Source: Branchiostoma floridae
Taxonomy: Eukaryota > Chordata > Leptocardii > Amphioxiformes > Branchiostomatidae
Assembly (NCBI RefSeq): GCF_000003815.2
Contig: NC_049992.1
Coordinates: 20,210,983 to 20,274,982, forward strand
DNA length: 64,000 nt
Direction: 5' to 3'
The position numbers and the translations under genes were made by a program. Position 1 is the stretch's first letter, and each line of letters begins with the position of its first letter. Positions 46,451 through 59,570 of this stretch are shown here, piece by piece. The notes under the pieces were generated by a model. The model was given only the letters and a program-made list of their open reading frames with translations, did not search any database and was not told where the DNA came from.

Positions 46451-49178
46451 GACCTAATTCGTTACTAATCATGGCAATACCATCGGCAGCTTTTTATTAA
46501 AATCAACCTTAATTTTCGTCTTTTTTACACCCTAATCGATATTTTTGGCCAAGTAAAATCTGCACAGGCATATATCGTTGACCTCCCCATACCATGGCAA
46601 GCTTCTGCCATTCACTTAATGTAATCATTAAGGCACTCTAGCGCCGAATTTTAGGTCATTTTGTTTTGATACTAGGGCGTGCATTTTTGGTAAGAAAATG
46701 ACCAAAATAAGTCCACAAAAATGTGATTGAACTGCTTTACGCCAACAGCGTGACAAAAATTGAATAGGTATTTGTCAAAGGAATTCCTTCCTACAAAACT
46801 TAAAAGCCAGATTGATGTAATACCAGGGTAGTGGGGACTTGGTGTAATTAGATTTGATGTAAAAATTGTTTTGAAAAGGGACCAAAAATTATATGATATA
46901 AAAGGTTTGGGAGAATTTCCCTAGGATATCATCATGTAATAATTTTGTTCATTTTGACCCAACCTGGATTAATGCATCAAAGCTGTATATTTTGGTCATG
47001 CCTGAACTTAATTAAAAATAATGTTTCTTTTATTAAAGAAATATACAAAAGCAAAATTTCTCCCCAGATCAAATTCATTGCCGTACAATTTGGTGAAGCT
47101 ATTTTAATGCTTGGGCAAATCGGTAATTGATTTCCGTATCCGGGTAGCGTAAGGAATGATTATTCTGCTTTACCTTTTTTTATTATTTCATTATTTACAA
47201 CTTAGTCTTCGTTATTCTGAGTTTAGTTTTGCACTGCCTATTTGTTAAAAAACTTACTGAAAATAAATGACGATTTAAGTTAACGAACAGTTCATCTCCA
47301 GCGTGTAGACATGCATGATCTACCTACCAGCCAAATTATGAATACCTATAGTTTTTAACCGCTTGGCTTTGCAACATTGATGACAGCGCTTTGATAACAG
47401 TGTGATGTTCATTTTTTTGTTAATGAAAGCGATAAAAATCTATAACGATTGATTAGTTTTAAAAAATACAATCATTGATTACATTCTAAAACTCATTTTG
47501 GAAACATCGTTCGTTAACCGTCACCTTAACAACATCACTAAATTTATGATCACCGTAAATATTCCAGGCATAAATTATACGAAAGCCTAAATAAATAGTT
47601 ACGAAAGCCATGTCATTTGGCAATAATAAAGCTCTACATGAGCCTATTCTATGTACCCTAACATTGTTTGGCTTAACTTTAAGGCTATTATATTTCATAA
47701 TACAATCTACCACGAAAGGTCAGTTGACGTGAGGTCAACAATAAAGTTCAAGCCAATTTGTTACATGTATGCTACAACATTCAAAAGAGACGCGTTCATG
47801 CCATGTTTGGTTTGGAAATGACCCAAACTTAATACTATTATCCGATAGGCCTACAAGGATAGAAAAAATGGTCAGTGGTATTTTTATATTCGACTAACTT
47901 GCCAAATTTTATGTCCAAAATATGACAAAAGAGAATAAAGTTCTTACATGCCAGACTGTTTACAACATCTACCGCATCACAAATAAATCATCCAATGTTA
48001 TCAAAGCAAACCTTTGTAGTATTTAAGTTTTTTTTCTTCACTAGTATTTACTCACATATCCGTAAGAAACGATAAGTAAAGCTTAGATCCCAGGTATGTG
48101 CAGTTGTTAAATATCTTAACACTGCAGACGTTTACAAGATCTTTTTAGCCTGTAAATGCAATATCAACTGTACACCAATGATTTCAGCAGATGTTTAACG
48201 TCATGTCATTGTTACATATAGATAAAACTTCAATGCACTCGTAATTGTTGGACACCTGGAACCGCTGGTATGATAAAACGTTGTTTGCGAGTATGATAAC
48301 AAGTAAAAATACATGTACATGTCCCACCACGTGAACTCTCTTGAGAATTACGGGGTATTGTTTGCACTGACTCAGGAAAGTAGAACTGATATAGTAACGA
48401 TCATTTAACAGTGTGTTAAGCAATGCATGGTATGAGCTAATGATATTGCTGTAACCGAAAGAATGTGATGAGTCATAACAAAATTACCACATTCCCGTAC
48501 CATTTGATCTGCTGTCGATCATTGAGACCTGGCGTTATCATGAAATGTTAAATGTTTAGTTTTCTTTGCTTATTCTACATTAAAATTAAATGCTTGCAGC
48601 TCAATCTGATGAGTCTGTCATTTCTTATGTTTAACATGTATCAATTACCAGAATAGTTTGATTTGTCAAAATTTGATAAAGATCTTTAAATTGGTATAGA
48701 TTCAAAACAATGTTTCAATATGAGTGGTAATGACGGTAATAAATGTTTGTCATATCATTATCATCATCAGCAACATTATAATGATAATTGCTAGCCCTTC
48801 ACTAGCTGCCATCTGTAGGGTAAGCATGTCGTTCAAAAATGGCCTTCTTCAGCGGTTTAAGTTTACTTACAGTGGACCAACAGGTAATTAGCTTTAACAA
48901 TGCAATTAGAATATAAAAGAAATATTGAAACAAAAAGGTTTTAATTATAGATCTAATCGTGTCATTCTTTTCCTTAACACACGGGCTTGCCGAAGGAAAC
49001 AAAATGGGTTAAGAGGTACGGAATGGCTGAAAAATATATCTGCTGGGCCTTATAAAGACTAATATTCTGCCGTGATACAAAAAATACATTTTGTTGTAAT
49101 ACAAAGGGAACACTTACACATTGTTGATGTTCCATAATTTTTAACTAAAATTGCCTGACTTAGCTGGAACGGATACTC
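46451..49178. other. No gene recognised
   Basis: AT-rich. The stretch near 48050-48180 resembles 17970-18120 weakly (ATCCGTAAG...GTAAAGCTTAGATCCCAG against AAGTAAATCTTAGACCCCAG), perhaps copies of an old repeat. Nothing else supported. Confidence 0.4.
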
Positions 49179-49182
49179 TTAA

Positions 49183-50102
49183 CCCTATCCAGACTGGGCT
49201 TTTTGGGCCTTTCCTGGCCTGGGGGGGGGGCTCATTCGACCCCCCTTCCTATTTTCAAAACGGCTTATTGTACGATCACCAAATTTGCAGGGAGAGCTGT
49301 GCTTATCAAGTTCTATAATTCCTGAAATTTTTATATCATTATGACGTAATATGACGTAATTATGACGTCATTAATTGATATAATTGGCTAAAACGGGGAA
49401 TTCCCATAATACCTAAATATCTCACTCAAAAAGTTACCAATAAAGCTTTCTTATTAATATTCAAGTGTTATAAGACTTCTGTCGTCAAAAGCTGACGCAA
49501 TGACGTCAAAATCACGTCATAGAATGACGTCATCTGTAGTTTAGCTATCCACCATCTTGGATTATGAACCTTAAATTTTTCAAGATACATTTTTTCAACA
49601 TATAACGCTAAAACCCCATGGAAATTGATTAAAAACGTACACAAGAATGTTTTCTGTAAGAAAATACCACGTAGTAATGAAATCTGAGTGAACATAGGCT
49701 TGTTAGACGGTAATTCATGATGTTGTTTGCCATCTTGGATTTTGACCAATTACGTCATCTCATTAGCATAATTTACGAATATTTAATTATAAATGTTTAA
49801 CTAAGATGTGTTAGATATTAAAGATATATGAAAAGAAGTTTAGTTTAGCAAGAAAATCTTAAAATCCCATTGTTTAAACCAAAATTGTTGATTTTTGTAA
49901 AATTTGCCTTTCAGAAACCCGTTGCTATGGCAACACGAAAAACATAACTTACCCAAATTTTTATAAATTGTTGCCAACAATATTATAGGAAAACTCACCA
50001 AGTTTGGTTGTTCTAGCACAAGCCGTTTGGGAGGTATAGGAGGTCAAAGTCGGCGCGGGCACTTATAGCCCCCCCCCCCCACCCCCCCCAGTCTGGATAG
50101 GG
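49183..50102. mobile_element. piggyBac-like non-autonomous element (copy 3)
   Basis: TTAA at 49179-49182 and 50103-50106, with perfect inverted ends CCCTATCCAGACTGGG. G and C homopolymer runs sit just inside the two ends. The interior shares CCATCTTGGATTTTGACC, a TACGTCAT block and GTTGCTATGGCAAC (49921) with the other two copies. No ORF. Confidence 0.82.
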
Positions 50103-51065
50103 TTAATGTTTCGGAAATATACAATATTTAAAAAAAATAAACAATCTTACACCCATTACCATTCTGCTAATCATAACATCAAAATTGAGTACTAAAAATT
50201 TTAACTCGAAAAAGGGAGGGATCATAAAGTAACATTTTTGCTAATTTAGATCAAAACGTTATTATTAATATTTACAGAGTTCTATATAATTATGTACAGA
50301 CAAATTAAAATCTGAAAACCAGAGAATAGCCTTTTCGACGAAATAGAAAATGTTACTATCAATATCTAACAAGTTCTATTTGATTACTTTTACCTTTTTT
50401 TCCGGTGAATTTATAGCATTTCCGCCTGATTAGGTCGCTGGTGTGGACGGTACTAGATCAATTTCACTGTTTAAAGACCTGTAATTAAATATAAAATATA
50501 TACATACAATTTTGGGCCTAACTTTGTAACGCTATAGGTGCCACTCTGGTATTTTGGGCTTGAATTTTGAACCATATATAGATCATTAGAATATTAGTTA
50601 AATGCAAACTGTAGGGTCTTGTTTGCTTGTCACGTGATTATCCCTAAAATATGGTCACGTTGTGTGTTTGACGAAATTTGGTCATGTCCAAATACTACAC
50701 ATGACGGAGTAGAATAGATTTCTAATTCAACTTCTTGTCAAAGGTAAATCTCTGCATTGCCTATCAAATAAATGCTTGTAGAGTATCGGGTCATGATCTT
50801 TAGTCACGTGGTTGTTCCTTCATTAGGCCAAAGGAGAAATAGTGAACATTGATTGGTGACAATTATGCAAAATTAATACATCATTTGCACTACTAATAAG
50901 AAATTCCATGGTGGTTGATTATAGTGATATCCTCTTCTCTACGGCTTAGGAAAAAAGTTTATAGGCCAGGCTCAAATTAACTGGCTTTGCTTTACGGGAA
51001 ATATGAGTCCTCCCTGTGAATTACTTCCAATGAAATAGCTTCCCAACGAATCAATAGAAACGTAA

Positions 51066-52470
51066 ACTAGAGTTCAACGAACCCATCTCTTCGCCAAATA
51101 ATCATGTCTTTATTTAAGACTTTAAGGTCTTGTTCATGTATTACTAAATAGCAACTGACGGCATGAACTATGTTCCTCACAAACACACAGATATTACCAA
51201 AAACCAGACTGTGACCTGACAGATGACCTGGTAGCATTCCTGGTCAATCAGAATTTCATGCTTGTCAAAGACTTTGTCCCCAGTGTAAGGGCGTCCAGCT
51301 CCAGCAAAACATCTGTATAACAGCTGTGTCCATAGATATAGGTCAAAATGAGATATATAGAGCACAGTTTATTTCTGTTAATAAGTTTTGCTGCAGTACC
51401 TTAGGAAGCCGCTAGGGGGGCCACTATCATATATATTATCTTCGTTTTCCTGACCCCTACCCACCTACCAAATATTATCAGGATTTTTTCAAGGCTTCTC
51501 GAGTTATGCATTCCACAAACAAACGGACGCACACACTCGGCCCGCTACCGTCCTAACGGAAAATGCTACGTCAACTATTTTCGAACACAATTCCCTTTCC
51601 GCAACCGCTACTTAAATACTAAATATCATGAAAATCCATACACAGCTTCTTGAGTTATATGCTGTTGGAATGGATTTATGAACTTTCCTCATTAATTATA
51701 CAAATTAGCTACTGATTTGCATAATTAGTATTACATTGTATAAGTCATCACTCATTCTATCTACATACTGAAAATCCTGATGATCCGTTTACACGTTCTC
51801 GAGTTATCCTCGTCCAAAGTTTGAACGGAAATCGGTGTCTGCAGTTCCCAAAAAGCCGCTAGGGGGTCCAAACTCACAGCAGTTGCTCTCTGTTCCAAGG
51901 GCTATCTACCACTCAAAAATCATGACCACAGCATGTCCAGAACACGAAGTGTCAAAATTAAAATTTTTGCTCCAGTACCTTAGGCAGCCACCAGGGTGCC
52001 CATTACCGAACTTGACCTTCGTTTTCCTAACCCCCATCCACCTAACAAATATAATCAGGATCCATTCAAGGGTTCTCGAGTTACCTTGCATACAGACAAA
52101 CGCACTTACATACAAATCCCGCTACAGCACCGTAGGTAAGAGCCAGGTAAACCATTTTCGCACTTGACCTTCCTCTCCAAAACCGCTACACACATACCAA
52201 GTATCGTGAAAATCGCCCAGCTAGATTTTGACTTATGCTGCCCAAAACAAACCGCAAAAAACATACCAAGCTCGCTGCAGTACCGTAGGAAAACGCCAGG
52301 TAAACCGTTTTCAAATTTGGCATTCCTTTCGACAACCGCTACACACCTACCAAAAATCACAAAGTTCCATCCACAGTTTCTCGAGTTATATGCTGTTGAC
52401 CTACATACAGACCCAAGTCAGCAATCTCATACTCTTCTTGGCGAAGAGAATGAACGTGTAAGTAGGGCAA
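51066..52470. mobile_element. Transposon-like repeat, copy 1
   Basis: Starts CTAGAGTTCAACGAAC.CATCTCTTCGCC. From here to about 52263 it is nearly identical to the reverse complement of 63893-62703. It contains internal repeats of the type ACCTTCGTTTTCCT, CACCTACCAAATAT and TTCTCGAGTTAT, spaced roughly 150-220 bp. The right end, TTGGCGAAGAGAATGAACG (about 52440), is a poor inverted match of the left. A 62-codon frame at 51365-51177 (minus) is shared with copy 2, but I do not recognise it. Confidence 0.65.
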
Positions 52471-52479
52471 AATGAACAT

Positions 52480-53600
52480 CCATATGTTTTATACTTTTCG
52501 TGTATTATTTGGTAGGGCTAAAGTTAGGTTGTTGTTTTCATTAGTGCCACAGAGCTGTAGCAAGAGTGTGAAGTGTGGAGATTTGCATTTTGATCAGTGT
52601 CGTATGCAAACGAACGTTCGTCTCCTCTAGTGTCAGGTGGAATTGTTTCACACCAAAGTCATAGACAGAATTAACACATACACGGTAGTCGCCCAGCCTT
52701 TGATATCTAGAACAACAAAGGGACTTCAAAAACATTGTCACCTCTATAATATGTATGAATATGTGGATTTGGATGAATAAACAGGACAAGCTTGCTGGTG
52801 GGGGGAGAGAGAGATCAGTTGTGTCAGTCGTGCGTGGAGTGCAGACACGAGGATGTAGCTCTCCAGCAAGCGGTCCGGGGGTGTGCGGAAAATGGCCTGT
52901 GTCTCTGCGTGTTGTTCTTCCCTTCAGTCTTTTAGACTCTCGGCAGCAATTCCAAATGAGAACCCGGGGCCACAACATCTGCCCCCTTTCTTACAAACGG
53001 AAGAGATTACAGAATCTTACGGAAGAGCTTACGACATATCTGTCGCTGGATTGGTCAAACCAAGGACATATATAGAGAGTGAGTCAAAATGGAGGCTACG
53101 GAACCTGAACAGGACTCAAGTCCGGGTTTGAACCTGAATTTGAGCTAAGGTACGCAGCACTACTATTGTGCGTGCCTAATGGCATTTTGTTTTACTTTTC
53201 TTTCCCATCTAAAATTATCTTCAGCTTGAATCTGTCTTACCTAGTTTCCTTTTTGACATCCAAAATTGTATTCGGCTCTTTTGCATTTATAGTGATGATA
53301 TAAAATGTCTAGTTTCTCCTGGATCACTTAAGTGTCACTGACGAGAGGTTAGAGGTCAATCTTTCAAGGAAGACATGCTTCTACGCTCCGCGGCATGTTT
53401 TGGATATAATCGTGGTTATTAAGATACCGGATTGGAAAGGTGTCTCCTGTTGTCTCAGAAGTGCACTGTATACTTCTGAGAGAGTCGAACGGTGGTAGTG
53501 AAGCCTTTCAGTGCACTAGAAGCGGCTCTTTGAGCGTGTTGGTGAAACGGACGTGGTGAGGGGTGCAGGTGTCAGTACGAGGTATGTGGAGAGTGTGTAC
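52480..53600. other. Spacer; possible minimal promoter at 53.05 kb
   Basis: GATTGGTCA (an inverted CCAAT box) at about 53050, CATATATAG at 53067 and AAAATGG at 53087 are arranged like a compact promoter, but the following frame (MEATEPEQDSSPGLNLNLS) stops after 19 codons. A donor-like AAG|GTACGC follows the stop. No gene is claimed. Confidence 0.3.
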
Positions 53601-53604
53601 TGTC

Positions 53605-53885
53605 CCAAATATGCTCTATCCCAAAAGCGCTTTTAGGATAGAAGCAATTCTGGGATAAGCCTGCATCCTAAATGTGCTTCTATTCTAAAAGCGCCCTAAG
53701 CCAGAGCGCAGCCTGGATATCCCAGACGCGCTTCTTTGTCGCCGTCAATCATGGTGATTGACAGGACCGCAAGCGGTGATTGTTTCCATATTTGGTTCGA
53801 CCTCGCGATCGCGAGACGTCGCGACAGTCTACTTGCGATAATTGCGCTGAATGCTGGCTGATGTGCGAAATCCACCATTTAGAGT
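53605..53885. repeat. Partial copy of AGCGCT-palindrome foldback element
   Basis: CTATCCCAAAAGCGCTTTTA followed by GGATAG, then further arm-like words, then GGTGATTGTTTCCATATTTG and GTTCGACCTCGCGA, which match the interior of the larger element at 54484-55450. Confidence 0.65.
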
Positions 53886-54016
53886 CATTTATTCAAGACA
53901 TCTTGTTTCTGAAATAAAAGCATGGATGGACTGAATGTGATGATATATATCTGCAACAGTCTTTTTAGTTAGTGATGAAATTTCTCAAAGCCCTGTCGTA
54001 CTGTATAGTAGCTTTT

Positions 54017-54116
54017 NNNNNNNNNNNNNNNNNNNNNNNNNNNNNNNNNNNNNNNNNNNNNNNNNNNNNNNNNNNNNNNNNNNNNNNNNNNNNNNNNNNN
54101 NNNNNNNNNNNNNNNN
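54017..54116. other. Assembly gap (100 N)
   Basis: Run of exactly 100 N, probably nominal in length. Confidence 0.99.
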
Positions 54117-54483
54117 GAAAAGAAAAGATGACAAATCTTCTAATGGAAGTTATCTTTATTGCAAGTTAATGCACAGAGGTAATTATACACTGCTGAATAC
54201 AATATGTATACAGTGTACACAGATAATGGGACATTTATCAAACTTATTCCATGCAGATTAAACACTATTTTGTCCTTTTGATTCTCACTATATGATTTTC
54301 ATCAATCTAATTGTGCATGGAAGACACAGAAAGCAATTCTCAATAGTGCACCCCAAGATGCACTACAAAATGTACCATATAAAATGTATTACAAAATGTA
54401 CCATAATAAAACATGATGACAGTCAGTGAAAACGTCCAGCTGCACATTGATCAATTCCCCAAGCCATTCAGTTCCCAGGTTGT

Positions 54484-55450
54484 ATTCTATCGCAAAAGTG
54501 CTTCTGGGATAGAAGCAGACGTTCGTCTAACAAGAAAAGTATCTTGTCATCTATCCCAAAAGCGCTTCTGGGATATCCAGAACATGTCGCAAGCGAAGGA
54601 GCGCATTCTGGATATCCTAGAAGCGCTTTTGGGATAGAAGCACATTTGGGATAGATCTGCATCCAAAATCTGCGTCTATCCTAAAAGCGCTTCCAGGATA
54701 TCCAGAACACGTCGCAAGCGAAGAAGCGCATTCTGGATATCCTGAATGCGCTCCTGTCGAAGGCGGCCGACATCTGTCTTCTCCTGTGCAGGTTGACTTT
54801 GTTAATGGTTTGCTGAATTTCAGCTTCTGGTTTTGTTTCGAACTATCGAACCAGAGATAGCGATACTACCTCGGTGTGTTGGGTCCATGCAGTCAACACG
54901 TCACGAGAAAATGGCAGCGGTCACTTCTGGCGATTGTTTCACCAAAGTTTCCATATTTAGTTCGACCTCGCGACACCTGCCGTAATCCACGTGATGGAAA
55001 TCCGCAGTTTGTAAAGCAAGCGCTGAACCTAGATTTTACGTGATTATGTGAGGGTTAGATCGGGCCACGGAGTCCCCAAAAATGATTTGATTTATGCAAA
55101 CTACGTTGATTTGGTGTAAGTATATGCGATCTTCTATCACAATCAAACCCGGAAGTGACCTAATGGGAGAACAAAGATGGCGGCCTCAGGTTGACTACGA
55201 AAAATCACATACAAGATAGTCTCCGCCTCCTAAGACACTAAGCTCCTCCCACAAGTGCACGTTCTGGATAAACACGCCGGCTTATCCTGAATGCGCTCCG
55301 ACAGAAGCGCATTCAGGATATCCAGAATGCGCTCCTCGCTTGCGACGTGTTCTGCGCTTTTAGGATAGAAGCACATTTTGGATGCCGGTCTATCCTAAAA
55401 GCGCTTCTATCCCAAAGGCGCTTTTAGGATAGACGACATTCTAGGATGTA
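54484..55450. mobile_element. Foldback element made of AGCGCT-centred palindromes
   Basis: The left arm (54484-54765) and right arm (about 55290-55450) are inverted relative to each other. Each is built from short palindromes such as TATCCCAAAAGCGCTTCTGG and AGCGCATTC.GGATATCC. The arms share GAACACGTCGCAAGCGA and its reverse complement. The centre (about 54770-55260) is unique apart from the match to the partial copy at 53.7 kb. No ORF or target duplication identified. Confidence 0.7.
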
Positions 55451-55489
55451 ACAGAGTGTACTTGAGTTAGCTTGTTGACCGCGCTATAA

Positions 55490-58400
55490 GCTGTTAGTGA
55501 CTGGATTCCGTCTCCGTAATAAACACGTCAGTTTGAGAGATGTCCATCCATTTAGACAACAAAATGGAGTCCGCATCACTGTGAAAGACGTACCACTATC
55601 TGTAGATGACAGCGTTTATCGAGGACCGCTTGAAGAAGTACGAAGTAAAGCTTTAAGGTCCTTTGAAACGCGAAAGGCTAAGGGTCGATGGACGACTGAT
55701 AAACTGTGAGACTGGAGATCGCTTTGGATTCATGCATGAACCCACAAGCCCTACTGAGCACATCCCCAGGAATATCGAGCTGGGCGGGCGTTGGCGGCCA
55801 CGCGTCTTTTACCGTGATCAAACTGCGGAAAAGAAGTGTGTAAAGTCCCTGGGTAATGGTCACCTGAAAATGAACTGCACATCTGACTGGACATGTTTAC
55901 TGTGCAATCAACTGGGACGCAAGCGAGCTTACTGCAATGTTATTGCAACACCTGATGTGAAAAACAAGGAAACTGAGCGTGGAGAACATGGTGACAATGA
56001 CATACTCCAATCTGAAACTGAGCTCAGTAACAACGTCGACGAGGACTCTGAAAAAGACAATACTGCCATCGTCAGCAGAAAGAGACAGATTACAGACTTC
56101 ACCAGAAAGACTGATAGAGAGAAGAAGAAAGTACCTAATACAACATCGTGTACATCCAAAGGGTCAGAAGGCTGCAATGGTGACAATGGCACAGCAAGGA
56201 GGCAGTGGCAGAGGCAGAAGGAGGGAAGTACCAACACCGCCCAGCAGTGAAGCCCATGCACCTGACCCCCGGGTCGAGGAACCGATCAAAGCAGGACGTA
56301 ACACTTGGAGTAACCCTCCGGGTTCAGATGTAACTAGCTCATTGGCGAGCACAAGCGAGGATGATGACTGAACAATGACTCTGGTGTAAGTTATAGTTCT
56401 TCATAGCTTCTGATGTTTCATTCATGTCCCTTAATGTTAGAGGACTTAGAAACTACAATAAACGTACAACCCTTTACCATTGGTTGGAACGTCAGAAGGC
56501 AGACATCTTTCTCTTACAAGAAGCCTATTACACTAAAGATAAGATTTTGGTGACTCTCATAGTAGAGGTGTGTCAATACTTTGTAAAAAGAAGATTGATA
56601 TGAATGTCATAGAAGTAATCAAAGGAAATGATGGTATAAAACTATTCTTATTGATGTCGTTAAAGAGTTCAAAAATGTATCGAAACTATTGCTCTGGGAA
56701 ATCTGCAAAAAAGAATATTAAGGACTTTACGGATAAGTTCTCTAGACAAAAAGCATTCCAACTGAATCACGACCGTGTGCGCTTGGAAACTCAGCTAACA
56801 GAACTTGACGAGAGAATAGATAAGACTTTAGATAAAGATGTTCTTGATGTATGGGCACAGGTTAAGGTAAAAGTAGAAACCATTTATGAATATAAAACAA
56901 AAGGGGCAGTTGAATTATACACACTTGATGTTATTGTGTGCCTCAATAGTGGGATCATCAGTTGATCACCACCCGTCGTTGGGAATTTCGGCCCATTAAG
57001 ATTAATATTCCCTCGGGGTGGGGGGCCAGCAGTGCTTGGTACACCACCTCCCACTGGTGAGTTACAGAATGGCTATGTCTCAGCCTTTTTTGACCTGGAT
57101 GTACTTGTTCCAGATCCATGCAGAACCCGTTTCAGCCGCTTCCACTGCAGCTCTTGTGATAGACCTGATTTCCTTCCTTTTGCACCCTAGCACTCTCAAC
57201 CATTTTTGAATGGATGTTGAAACAAAACCCCGGCAGCTGACCTCAAACGGGTAGCATGAAGCTTTCCACCCTCTGTCTTTACATACTTCACACAACTCTG
57301 CATACTTTGTCAGCTTCCTCTCATGGGCAGCATCTACATTATCCTCCCAAGGTACAGTCAGTTCTCCAATCATCACTTCTTTGGCACTTTCCGACCATAT
57401 TGTGATGTCAGGAGATCTAGCAAAAATAAGATCTAAAGCCCAATGGGCCGAAAAAGGAGAAAAATCCAACAAATATTTCCTTGCTCTTGAGAGCTCCCAG
57501 TCAAAACAAAACACCATTACCAGATTAAAGCATGAGAACAGAGAGGAAACATATCCGTCTAAAATTTTAGATTTGGAGGTAACTTTTTAGGAAAATCTTT
57601 ATTGTTGTGATAATCCTGCTACTGACGAACAGATCGACACGTATCGGTTGATGTACCTTCTCTTTCTGATGAGGACAGACTTCTGCTTGATAATCCTATA
57701 TCAAGAAATGAATGCTTTTCAGCGTTAAAATACCTGAAGTAAAACAAAGCACCCGGAACTGACGGCTTACCAGCCGAATTCTACATGAAATTTCTGGAAA
57801 GAAATAGGAGACCTCGTCATCGAATCCTTGAAAGAAGGGATAGAAAATAAACGCCATTCCGTAACACAGAAGAGAGCCTTATTAAAACTTATCTATAAAA
57901 AGGGTGATAACACTGACCTATCCAACTGGAGACCAATAAGTTTTCTGAATACTGATTTTAAGATATTAGCAGTCGTCCTAGCAAAACGACTGCAGGACTT
58001 TCTTCCAAAATTGATATATGAGGACCAAACCACCTACATTAAGCCCAGATTTATTGGACAAAATGTTAAACTTATACAGGGCGTTATTTACTACTCAAAT
58101 TTTTATAACTTACCTGCTGCAGTCGTCTGGCTATAATTGGAAAAAGCCTTTGATTCAGTAAACTGGAATTTTATACCTAGAACTTTACGCAAGTTTGGGT
58201 TTGGACCTATAGTATCTCCATTGTTAAGACCATGTATTCTGACATAGAGAGTTGTATCATAAATGCTGGTTGGCAATCTGTTTATTTCAAACTGCAAAGA
58301 GGAATCAGACATAGATGTCCTCAGTCCGCCCTATTATTCAACCTGGTAGTTGAAATTCTTGCTACTAAAATTAACATGCACAGTCAAGGGTATCAATGTC

Positions 58401-59570
58401 GAGATTAATGATAATACGTTTGAACTAAAGACACGTCAAGTGGCTGATTACACAACTCTTACTCTTTGCGGTGATGATTCTATAAGAAATGCCTTACAGA
58501 TTGTAGATGACTTTAGTAATGTGGCTGGACCTACTCTGAATCGTAGAAAGTGTGAAGCTATGTGGATTGGGGCCAATCGAGGACGAAGAGACACTCCCTT
58601 CGGAATCGACTGGCCAAATAGACCCATTAATCTTTTGGCTTGTATTATAGTTCTTGGAAAAACTGTGAATCATACAACTGAAATAATTCTGTAGAAAAAA
58701 TTAAACACTTTGAATGTGGCAAAGAAGGACACTTACCCTATATATGAAATACTGACAATTAAGATAAGGAGGAAAACTTTGTACTTGAGATACCAGGATG
58801 GAGGGTTAAAGATGCTAGATATGCATGCAAAATGTAAACGCCTACAAGCTGCGTGGGTCAGAAGGATTATGAAAACTCCTCAGGATCCTAGCAGAATCTG
58901 TAGATTGCAGCTAATACCCTTACATTTCTTTAATAATATAGGGAAGGACTTTGTAGTCTTCCATTTTAACTTTAGTCAAAAACAGATGCACCGCCTCTGT
59001 TAACCCTTCCACCTTTCTACAGATTTGTGATCCTCTCATGGCATGAGCTGGGAGAAGGGAAGACAGACTTTACAAAACGAAATTATTTGGTGTAATGAAA
59101 ACTTAATGTTAAAAAAACAAAACTCTGTACTATAAACATTGGATAAACAGTGGTATTATTTTTGTAAGGGACAAATGCAATGACACAGACTTTGTAACAT
59201 CCGCATCGTTACTGGGGAAAGTCACTACTAAACATAACTGGCTATGTGAGTATGCCTGTGTGATAAGGTCCTTAGGGCGAACATGTCTTGCTCAAGAATG
59301 TATTGTTAGTCCATCTCACAATAACAATGTACTCTGGTATAATGGACTGTGTAACACTGCTGATATATTCACGAGTAGATTTTGTTATGTTTCTGAGATT
59401 AAAGTAACTCCTACTGCCCAGGTATACTGGAATTCTGTTTACTCCAACCTTGATTGGAAAGCTATTTGGGGGTCTCAGACATGTTTTATTAGATGCAACG
59501 TAGCGTTATGTGACAGTACCACTGAGACGGATGCATGCGAATCGGTGAGGATTTCTTCTTAAGATTCTTG
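55490..59570 (+). mobile_element. Tx1/L1-like LINE, decayed, nearly full length
   Basis: ORF1 remnants at 55497-55709 and 55663-56250 include a zinc-knuckle-like part (CTSDWTCLLCNQLGRKRAYC) followed by an acidic/basic tail. ORF2 begins near 56428 with the endonuclease block (SLNVRGLRNYNKRTTLYHWL, KADIFLLQEAYYTKD), then the pre-RT linker (VETIYEYKTKGA ... RSKAQWAEKGEKSNKYFLAL), RT fingers (LSNWRPISFLNTDFKILA), palm and a C-terminal block near 59420-59480 (YWNSVYSNLDWKAIWG). The catalytic motif reads VADYTT where ADD is expected. Many frameshifts and stops; a reverse-strand fragment is nested at about 56912-57418. Confidence 0.8.
56912..57418 (-). mobile_element. Retroelement C-terminal fragment nested in the Tx1-like LINE
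   Basis: On the minus strand the frame reads SPDITIWSESAKEVMIGELT, VPWEDNVDAAHERKLTKY, CRGFVSTSIQKWL and AAVEAAETGSAWIW. I recognise this as a domain common at the end of reverse-transcriptase-bearing repeats in aquatic invertebrates; the PDI...ELTVPWE core looks like a PD-(D/E)XK nuclease motif. It splits the LINE between KTKGA and RSKAQWAEKG, which are contiguous in intact relatives. Boundaries are approximate. Confidence 0.7.

Noticed and set aside
52541..52978. 145-codon minus-strand ORF
   Set aside because: No recognisable domain; low-complexity composition, and the opposite strand is open over the same region.
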